This document shows, piece after piece, positions 1-5,080 of a DNA stretch of 9,956 nucleotides. Below the pieces are notes generated by a model that saw only the letters and a program-made list of their open reading frames with translations, searched no databases and was not told the DNA's origin. The stretch covers positions 1 through 9,956 of the forward strand of contig JAZDOR010000029.1 in assembly GCA_043798435.1 (NCBI GenBank). The letters run 5' to 3'. The DNA comes from JAGUXG01 sp043798435. GTDB lineage: Bacteria; UBA9089; UBA9088; JAGUXG01. Both the position numbers and the translations under genes were made by a program. The number at the start of each line of letters is the position of its first letter. Position 1 is the stretch's first letter.

Positions 1-1
1 A

Positions 2-163
2 GGGTTAAGAGAGACAGTGGATAAATCAGGCTTAGTTGATGAAGGCTTGGGAGGAGATATGTGGGAGGATGTCCTTTACACCCAATATGCCAAACAAATG
101 GCAAAAACCGCTTCCTTTGGTCTGGCAGAGACAATCTATAAGCAGATGAGCAAGAGGCTATAA
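2..163 (+). CDS. flgJ: C-terminal fragment of a flagellar rod-binding protein (FlgJ N-domain type)
   Basis: An open frame enters from the left edge and ends at the TAA at 161-163, giving 53 residues. The tail reads GLGGDMWEDVLYTQYAKQMA, then a Gly-Leu-Ala-Glu stretch and IYKQMSKRL. This matches the end of the rod-binding domain of FlgJ, where a Gly-rich turn, an acidic-aromatic helix and a closing GLA-x-x-IY-x-Q-x segment are typical. FlgJ acts in the periplasm, helping flagellar rod assembly. Proteobacterial FlgJ often has a C-terminal peptidoglycan hydrolase domain; here the protein stops straight after the rod-binding segment, so it would be the short, hydrolase-less form. The N-terminus is outside the window. 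The family call rests on a short motif and is fairly but not fully secure. Confidence 0.72.
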   Translation, partial: GLRETVDKSGLVDEGLGGDMWEDVLYTQYAKQMAKTASFGLAETIYKQMSKRL

Positions 164-216
164 TGCCCCACCTATACTCAATGAAAACATGATTTAGCAA
201 AAATTTAGGTAGCCTA

Positions 217-280
217 AGACTATAGACATCAGACACGAAACCAATAAAATAAAGTCTTAGTCTTGAGTCTGAAGTCTACT
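217..280. repeat. Opposed heptanucleotide arrays (AGAC family), gene-free region
   Basis: Three 7-nt units each starting AGAC (217-223, 224-230, 231-237) are followed by a 16-nt A-rich spacer (238-253). The complementary GTCT units then recur at 254, 260, 267 and 274. Bases 224-234 can pair with 267-277 at 10 of 11 positions, so the element can form a stem. It lies between the flagellar gene end and the rplM promoter, in a 292-base gap where I see no gene. There is no T-run after it, so it does not look like an ordinary terminator. Confidence 0.6.
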
Positions 281-357
281 GTATAATTTGGTGCGAAGAT
301 TTATGGAACTAACTATAATGGAAAATAAGACATTTCTATTTGTGACTAACATAATCC

Positions 358-386
358 TTGCTAAATAAATAAGATTCTGATATAAT
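358..386 (+). promoter_or_regulatory. Probable sigma-70 promoter for rplM-rpsI
   Basis: TTGCTA (358-363) and a perfect TATAAT (381-386) are separated by 17 bases. The predicted start is near 393, leaving a leader of about 63 nt before the rplM ATG. This is the best-matching promoter in the gap upstream of the ribosomal pair. It is a prediction from the consensus only. Confidence 0.6.
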
Positions 387-401
387 ATAGCGTTCAATAA
401 T

Positions 402-432
402 CAGTGAATAGAAAATAGTAGGCAAAGGGCAG
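402..432 (+). repeat. Degenerate heptad array (AGTGAAT / TAGTAGGCA family) in the rplM leader
   Basis: The rplM leader contains phased 7-nt steps reading roughly CAGTGAA, TAGAAAA, TAGTAGG, CAAAGGG. The same wording (AGTGAA-x-AG ... AGTA-x-GCAAA) reappears in reverse orientation at 3921-3944, which argues for a dispersed family and not chance. It lies within the predicted transcribed leader just upstream of the Shine-Dalgarno sequence. Confidence 0.4.
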
Positions 433-455
433 CTAATAAAAATAGAGGAGATAAA

Positions 456-863
456 ATGAATACAATAGAAAAAAAATGGTATGTGGTTGACGCAGAAGGT
501 GTGAGGTTGGGAAGACTCGCTTCACCTGTAGCCAGAATACTTTTGGGAAAACATAAGCCATCTTACATGCCCAATATGGACTCAGGTGATTATGTTATCG
601 TGGTAAATGCAAAAAAAATATTGGTTAGTGGAAAGAAGGAGAAGGATAAGCTCTATCACAAACACTCAGGCTATCCTGGAGGTCTAAAAACCCTTACCTT
701 CAGTCAAATTAAAGAGAGAAATCCAAGAAAGATAATTGAAATTGCTGTAAAAGGAATGTTACCACACAATACGCTTGGAAGGAAATTATTCAAAAAGCTA
801 AAGGTCTATACTGGACCCGATCATAAACAAATTGCACAAAAACCAGAGGTTTTGGAGGTCTAA
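456..863 (+). CDS. rplM: 50S ribosomal protein L13
   Basis: This is ribosomal protein L13, an early-assembling large-subunit protein that binds 23S rRNA. The 135 residues are slightly fewer than the 142 of E. coli L13. Hallmarks are the N-terminal WYVVDAEGVRLGRLAS (about residues 8-23), GKHKPSYMPNMDSGDYVIVVNA (31-52), the HKHSGYPGG segment (68-76) and the signature KGMLPHNTLGRKLFKKLKVY (99-118). A strong GAGGAG at 445-450 sits 5 nt before the ATG and decides the start. rpsI follows with only two bases between stop and start, the usual L13-S9 operon arrangement. In well-studied bacteria this operon is autoregulated; I see no leader structure that I can assign to that here. Confidence 0.98.
   Translation: MNTIEKKWYVVDAEGVRLGRLASPVARILLGKHKPSYMPNMDSGDYVIVVNAKKILVSGKKEKDKLYHKHSGYPGGLKTLTFSQIKERNPRKIIEIAVKGMLPHNTLGRKLFKKLKVYTGPDHKQIAQKPEVLEV
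854..858 (+). promoter_or_regulatory. Shine-Dalgarno site for rpsI inside the rplM 3' end
   Basis: A perfect GGAGG lies within the last codons of rplM, 7 nt before the rpsI ATG at 866. The junction reads stop TAA, two T residues, then ATG, so ribosomes finishing rplM can pass directly to rpsI. Confidence 0.85.
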
Positions 864-865
864 TT

Positions 866-1264
866 ATGGAAGAAAAATACTTTTGGGGAACAGGAAGAAG
901 GAGAGAGGCAACAGCCAGGGTGAGGCTTATCAGAGGGGAAGGCAAGATTATTGTAAATAAGAAGGATTTTGCAGAATACTTTGGCGGTAGAGCCGAGTGG
1001 TTCAAGCCCAATGTGATTAGACCATTAACGATTACCTCTACAATGGATAAGTTTAATGTATTTGTAAATGTAAAGGGTGGAGGGGTAGCTGGACAAGCTG
1101 ATGCGATACGGCATGGGATAGCCAGGGCACTTACAAAAGCAAACCAGGAACTCCAGCCAGTCTTACGTAAAAATGGCCTCCTTACTCGCGACGACAGGGT
1201 TCATGAACGGAAGAAATATGGACTCTATGGAAGAAGGCGAGGCTTCCAGTGGGCGAAGAGATAG
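866..1264 (+). CDS. rpsI: 30S ribosomal protein S9
   Basis: This is ribosomal protein S9 of the small-subunit head. The 132 residues are the usual family length. The sequence opens with YFWGTGRRREATARVRL (about residues 5-21), carries the diagnostic GGGVAGQADAIRHGIARAL (71-89) and LRKNGLLTRDDRVHERKKYG (100-119), and ends in a basic tail finishing Lys-Arg. In the family this C-terminal tail reaches the P-site tRNA anticodon arm, and the terminal Lys-Arg is kept here. It is translated from the GGAGG at 854-858 and almost certainly cotranscribed with rplM. Its stop is closely followed by a repeat-derived stem-loop before leuS. Confidence 0.98.
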   Translation: MEEKYFWGTGRRREATARVRLIRGEGKIIVNKKDFAEYFGGRAEWFKPNVIRPLTITSTMDKFNVFVNVKGGGVAGQADAIRHGIARALTKANQELQPVLRKNGLLTRDDRVHERKKYGLYGRRRGFQWAKR

Positions 1265-1270
1265 TTAATA

Positions 1271-1342
1271 AATCGCGGATCGTGGATCGTGGATCGCGAA
1301 TTGAAGAGAAATAGATTCGCGATTAACGATTCGCGGTCCGAG
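1271..1342. repeat. Opposed heptad arrays (GATCGTG / ATTCGCG family) forming a hairpin between rpsI and leuS
   Basis: Four 7-nt units run 1271-1298 (AATCGCG, GATCGTG twice, GATCGCG), then a 16-nt spacer, then four units run 1315-1342 (ATTCGCG, ATTAACG, ATTCGCG, GTCCGAG). The inner arms pair perfectly over 9 bases: ATCGCGAAT at 1293-1301 with ATTCGCGAT at 1315-1323, leaving a 13-nt loop. No T-run follows, so it is not a standard intrinsic terminator. The element fills nearly the whole gap and ends 7 nt before the leuS start codon, leaving no recognisable Shine-Dalgarno sequence. Confidence 0.8.
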
Positions 1343-1349
1343 ATTCTGT

Positions 1350-3827
1350 ATGGATTATCCTTTCAAAGAGATAGAAGAAAAGTGGCAAGGGGTCTGGCAA
1401 GAGAACCATTCTTTTTCTACAGAAAAGACAAACCTTCCTAAATACTACTGCTTAGAGATGTTTCCCTACCCTTCTGGCAGAATCCACATGGGTCATGTCC
1501 GAAACTATGTGATTGGAGATGTTATTGCCAGATTCAAAACCCTGACAGGATTTTCTGTGATGCACCCTATGGGATGGGACGCCTTTGGTCTTCCTGCAGA
1601 GAATGCTGCTATTACGAAGAATATTCATCCTGCCAGGTGGACTGGTGACAACATCAGCTACATGAAAGAACAGCTCAAGAAACTTGGCTTGTCTTATGAC
1701 TGGAGAAGGGAGGTGGCCACTTGTAAGCCTGAATACTATAGATGGAACCAGTGGCTATTCTTGAGGTTATACGAAAAGGAATTAGCCTATCGCAAAACCG
1801 CAGAGGTAAACTGGTGCCCCAAGTGTCAAACTGTCTTAGCCAATGAACAGGTAGAAAATGGTAAATGTTGGAGGTGTGAGTCAGAGGTTACCCTAAAGAG
1901 CTTGAAACAATGGTTTTTCAAGGTTACAGAATATGCAGAAAGGTTGCTTTCCGATCTCAATCTTCTTGGCGAATGGCCAGAGAGCGTGGTCACGATGCAG
2001 AAAAATTGGATTGGAAAGAGTAAGGGAAGCCTTATCTATTTTAAGGAAGAAGAGACTGAAGAGGTGATTCCAGTATTCACCACAAGACCCGATACAATCT
2101 TTGGAGCAACATATCTCACCTTAGCCCCTCAATATCCCTTGATAGAAAAATTGATAGCCGATGCAGAGAATGAGGAAGAAATAAAAAGGTTTATAGAGAA
2201 AGCAAAGGTCAAAACCAGAGAAGAGATTGAAAAAGAGGGAGTTTTTACAGGGAAGTATGCCATAAACCCTGTCAATGACCAGCGTGTGCCAATCTGGATT
2301 GCCAACTATGTCTTGATGGGATATGGAACAGGTGCAATTATGGCTGTTCCAGCACACGACCAGAGGGACTTTGAATTTGCCAAAAAATACGACTTGCCCA
2401 TAAAGGTGGTCATCCAGCCTGAAGGAGAGATTCTCAACATAGAAACGATGGACAGGGCGTATGAAGAAGAAGGTGTATTGATAGGATCTACCTGCTTTAA
2501 TGGTCTGAAAAATAAAGAAGCTATCCATAAGATCTCTGCCTGGATGGAGAAAGAAGGGATAGGAAAGCCCGAGACCTGCTGGAGGCTGAGGGACTGGCTC
2601 ATTTCAAGGCAGAGATACTGGGGAACACCGATTCCCATAGTCTATTGTGAGGCTTGTGGAGCAGTTCCTGTTTTAGAAACTGACCTGCCTGTCCTCTTGC
2701 CAGAGGAGAGTGGACAGGCTTGGTATATGGATTCAGAGGGCACATATTCTCACCTACGAACCCTTGCTGATTATCCTGAATGGGTAGACTGTAAATGTCC
2801 AAACTGCAATAACGCCGCAAAGAGGGAGACAGATACAATGGATACATTCGTTGATTCTTCCTGGTATTTCTTGAGGTATTTATCGCCAGACTATAAAGAT
2901 GGCATGGTATCAAATAATGACATGGATTACTGGATGCCAGTTGACCAGTATATCGGTGGGGTAGAGCATGCCATTCTGCACCTTTTGTATGCCAGGTTTA
3001 TCACCAAAGTCCTGTTTGATATAAGGGTTGTAAATATTAAGGAACCATTTATAAATCTATTGGCTCAGGGTATGGTTATCAAAGACGGGGCAAAGATGAG
3101 TAAGTCAAAAGGGAATGTGGTTGACCCGGACGAAACCTTAGAAAAGTATGGAGCAGACACAATAAGGCTCTTTATTCTTTTTGCCGCACCCCCTGAAAAA
3201 CAATTAGAGTGGGATGACAAAGGAATAGAGGGTTGCTGGAGGTTTATAAATAGAGTTTATAGGCTGAAAGATAGAGTTAGGGGTCAGAATACAGAATACA
3301 GAATACAGAATACAGAATACAGAATACAGAATACAGAATACAGAATACAGAAGTCAGAAGTTAGAAGTCAACAGGAAAAGATGGGGGATATTGATGACCC
3401 AGAGGTTTTGAGGCTTTTGCATAAGACGATAAAAATAGTCTCTGAGGATATGGAAAGGTTCAGCTTCAATACTGCCTTAGCCAGGCTGATGGAGTTTGTT
3501 AATGAGTGCTATCAAAAAAAGGTAAGCAGAGAGTCATTCAAGAAATTTTTGCTTCTTTTATTTCCCTTTGCTCCACACCTTGCCTCTGAGTTATTGGGAG
3601 ATGGAGCTTCCAATCCCAAATGGCCATCTTATGATGAATCCCTTACCAAGGAAGAAGAAATTCTTATTGTAATCCAGATAAACGGAAAGCTAAAGGGAAA
3701 GATAACCGTTCCACGAGACATATCAGAGGATGAGCTAAAGGAGAGGGCAAAAGCAGGGGTGGCAATAAATCGCAAGATACAGAATATTATCGTTGTTCCC
3801 AATAGGCTGGTCAATATTGTGGTGTAG
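1350..3827 (+). CDS. leuS: Leucine--tRNA ligase (LeuRS)
   Basis: This class Ia cytoplasmic synthetase charges tRNA-Leu. The 825 residues compare with about 860 in E. coli. The HIGH-type motif is HMGH at 46-49. A zinc-knuckle cluster is formed by Cys156, Cys159, Cys173 and Cys176, and more Cys pairs occur further on. The CP1 editing domain shows TTRPDT (244-249) and GTGAIMAVPAHD (326-337), so proofreading should be intact. KMSKS is at 582-586, followed by the anticodon-binding helices and the C-terminal LeuRS domain. Residues 646-673 are an insert encoded entirely by a 7-nt repeat: QNTEYRI three times, then QKSEVRS. It falls in the linker after the first anticodon-domain helix, a variable-length region in LeuRS, so the enzyme is probably functional. 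An in-frame stop at 1302 and no other upstream start make ATG 1350 the only reasonable start, although no Shine-Dalgarno is visible. Confidence 0.97.
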   Translation: MDYPFKEIEEKWQGVWQENHSFSTEKTNLPKYYCLEMFPYPSGRIHMGHVRNYVIGDVIARFKTLTGFSVMHPMGWDAFGLPAENAAITKNIHPARWTGDNISYMKEQLKKLGLSYDWRREVATCKPEYYRWNQWLFLRLYEKELAYRKTAEVNWCPKCQTVLANEQVENGKCWRCESEVTLKSLKQWFFKVTEYAERLLSDLNLLGEWPESVVTMQKNWIGKSKGSLIYFKEEETEEVIPVFTTRPDTIFGATYLTLAPQYPLIEKLIADAENEEEIKRFIEKAKVKTREEIEKEGVFTGKYAINPVNDQRVPIWIANYVLMGYGTGAIMAVPAHDQRDFEFAKKYDLPIKVVIQPEGEILNIETMDRAYEEEGVLIGSTCFNGLKNKEAIHKISAWMEKEGIGKPETCWRLRDWLISRQRYWGTPIPIVYCEACGAVPVLETDLPVLLPEESGQAWYMDSEGTYSHLRTLADYPEWVDCKCPNCNNAAKRETDTMDTFVDSSWYFLRYLSPDYKDGMVSNNDMDYWMPVDQYIGGVEHAILHLLYARFITKVLFDIRVVNIKEPFINLLAQGMVIKDGAKMSKSKGNVVDPDETLEKYGADTIRLFILFAAPPEKQLEWDDKGIEGCWRFINRVYRLKDRVRGQNTEYRIQNTEYRIQNTEYRIQKSEVRSQQEKMGDIDDPEVLRLLHKTIKIVSEDMERFSFNTALARLMEFVNECYQKKVSRESFKKFLLLLFPFAPHLASELLGDGASNPKWPSYDESLTKEEEILIVIQINGKLKGKITVPRDISEDELKERAKAGVAINRKIQNIIVVPNRLVNIVV
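3285..3368 (+). repeat. Twelve-unit heptanucleotide array inside leuS
   Basis: Nine perfect tandem copies of CAGAATA (3285-3347) are followed by two CAGAAGT and one TAGAAGT (3348-3368). The total is 84 nt, exactly 28 codons, so the leuS frame is preserved. Because 7 and 3 share no factor, every reading frame gives the same heptapeptide in cyclic permutation. The nine perfect units contain no stop in any of the six frames. The degenerate end resembles the TCAGAAG/TTAGAAG units found next to trpA at 7395-7436. Confidence 0.95.
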
Positions 3828-3869
3828 GCTTTTATCCATTTTCTTCCATCCATTTGATAATATTGTTGA

Positions 3870-3912
3870 CATCTTAACATCGGCAGAGAGTTTGTAGTAA
3901 TATATTAAGATG
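3870..3912. terminator. Weak inverted repeat between the convergent leuS and DUF362 genes
   Basis: CATCTTAA (3870-3877) and TTAAGATG (3905-3912) form an 8-bp AT-rich stem with a 27-nt loop, followed on the + side by a short T-run near 3917-3921. The location between convergent genes suits a terminator, but the stem is short and the loop long, so this is only a weak candidate. Confidence 0.2.
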
Positions 3913-3920
3913 CTAAATTT

Positions 3921-3944
3921 TTGCTTACTGTTCACTATCTATAG
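3921..3944 (-). repeat. Heptad array of the TAGTGAA family at the end of the DUF362 gene
   Basis: Read on the minus strand, the segment gives CTATAGA, TAGTGAA, CAGTAAG and then CAAAAAT. This is the wording of the array at 402-432 in opposite orientation. The stop codon of the DUF362 gene (3935-3937) lies inside it, so the last residues and the stop of that gene are repeat-derived. Confidence 0.45.
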
Positions 3945-5014
3945 TTCAAAAAGAGTTGTCCCCAATCAGTCTTCTGCATCTCTTTTACCCTTTTCTTTCC
4001 AACAAATGGATACCAATAGAGGTCGTGGTAAAGTTTGGAGGCAAAAAAAGACCATGGGACTATGGGTGTTCTGAGCAAGAGATGCTCAAATGGCTTGAGC
4101 CAGCCGTGATATATCGCCTTCTGCCCTTTACTGGCAAGGGTGTCACCCCACTTGAATCTAAAGTTTACCTTTGATATATCCTCACCAACTATTTCTATCT
4201 GGTTTGGGTCGCCACAACCAAGTCCTTTTTCATGAGCTAAGCGGATAAACTTTAAGGATAGGGGGTCAAACCCCTGCATCTTAGCAGAAATGGCATCTAT
4301 GGCTACCTGGTCTGCACTTGCCAGTATATAATTCTTCACATGGGGAATCATACATCTGGGGCCAGGCCCTTCTCCAGCAAAGGTTGCATCCATAACAGCA
4401 AAAACCCCAGGATGAATCTCTTTTTGAATGGTCAGAAGGTCAACTAATGTCTCATGAATAACGCTATGCGTCCAGTGTCTATTTTCAGAAAGGAGTCCGC
4501 CAAAAGCGTTCTTCATCGCACCAGTAATAGTGGTAAAGACATGGGTCTTCATTGTCGGCAGATGGATGATGGACTTTCCAGAAAAGAGTTTAGGAATGAG
4601 GATTCCTTTGGGAAAGACCTTGTCTAAGACAAGCATCTTGCCTTTTGGTTCATACCTTTCCCATTTCACAAGTTCTTCATTTAGATAGACCATAGGAATT
4701 CCATATTTGTCTGTAACCAACTTATGTTTATTATACACCTCTCCTACCCTGTCGCTTACAACTACGGTTTTGTTATGGGCGCCGATGATATTCTCCTTCG
4801 GATACCCTGCGGCAAGAAGCGTCTTTATTACCCCTTCCAATTGCCAGGGTGTGGTTGAACAGGCAGGATACCAGTGGTGCCAGGATATGTTTATCTTGAG
4901 GAAAGTAGCCGTATCCTTTGGCAGAAAGGTCTCAAACTCTGCCAGGTGGAGCAATCTCTTATAATCCTCAAATACCCTTTCAGGGCTTGTCAGCAAAACA
5001 GCAACTTTACTCAT
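3935..5014 (-). CDS. DUF362 domain-containing protein
   Basis: The protein has 359 residues from ATG 5014 and is a member of the DUF362 family, whose biochemical role is not well defined. Family landmarks are LPTMKTH (152-158) followed by TGAMKNAFGG (164-173), then VMDATFAGEGPGPR (207-220), and ASADQVAIDAISAKMQGFDP (232-251) with GLGCGDP (264-270). No ferredoxin-like Cys clusters are present, unlike the DUF362 versions fused to 4Fe-4S domains. I see no clear signal peptide, so it is probably cytoplasmic. A GTG at 5023 would add three residues, but the ATG is preferred because the first codons (MSKVAVLL) are exactly those repeated in the duplicated copy upstream at 5038-5078. The gene follows the GT-C gene on the same strand and is probably cotranscribed with it. 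No Shine-Dalgarno is visible; translation may depend on coupling through the upstream mini-ORF. Confidence 0.9.
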   Translation of the reverse strand: MSKVAVLLTSPERVFEDYKRLLHLAEFETFLPKDTATFLKINISWHHWYPACSTTPWQLEGVIKTLLAAGYPKENIIGAHNKTVVVSDRVGEVYNKHKLVTDKYGIPMVYLNEELVKWERYEPKGKMLVLDKVFPKGILIPKLFSGKSIIHLPTMKTHVFTTITGAMKNAFGGLLSENRHWTHSVIHETLVDLLTIQKEIHPGVFAVMDATFAGEGPGPRCMIPHVKNYILASADQVAIDAISAKMQGFDPLSLKFIRLAHEKGLGCGDPNQIEIVGEDISKVNFRFKWGDTLASKGQKAIYHGWLKPFEHLLLRTPIVPWSFFASKLYHDLYWYPFVGKKRVKEMQKTDWGQLFLNYR

Positions 5015-5078
5015 ACTAAACACTATACACTCTAAACACCCTTTCAGGGCTTGTCAACAAAACAGCAACTTTACTCAT
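4974..5078 (-). repeat. 41-bp direct duplication of the DUF362 start flanking a heptad-like insert
   Basis: Bases 4974-5014 and 5038-5078 are identical except for one substitution (4993 versus 5057). They are separated by 23 nt (5015-5037) that read on the minus strand as GTTTAGA, GTGTATA, GTGTTTA, GT. Each copy contains the ATG and the first 13 codons of the DUF362 gene. The offset is 64 nt, so the outer copy is out of frame with the gene. Confidence 0.97.
5016..5078 (-). other. Duplication-derived 20-codon leader ORF ahead of DUF362
   Basis: The outer duplicated start begins ATG at 5078, two bases after the TAA of the GT-C gene. It reads MSKVAVLLTSPERV and then six more residues specified mostly by the insert, ending in TAG at 5018-5016. 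The DUF362 ATG follows after a single base, a spacing suited to termination-reinitiation. The junction before it (TAA, TT, ATG) is the same as between rplM and rpsI, which suggests it was the original DUF362 start. The reading frame is seen directly; translation of it is inferred. Confidence 0.45.
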
Positions 5079-5080
5079 AA

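Noticed and set aside
282..319. Two further TATAAT hexamers (282-287 and 314-319) as promoters
   Set aside because: Neither has a fair -35 hexamer at 16-18 bases; the pair at 358-386 is clearly better.
2121..2913. Several open frames antisense to leuS
   Set aside because: They lie wholly within a well-conserved LeuRS gene, have unnatural composition and no start signals; they are shadows of the real frame.
3285..3368. CRISPR array or other spacer-repeat system
   Set aside because: Units are 7 nt with no spacers; none of the arrays in the window has the 24-37 nt repeat and unique-spacer structure of CRISPR, and no cas gene is present.
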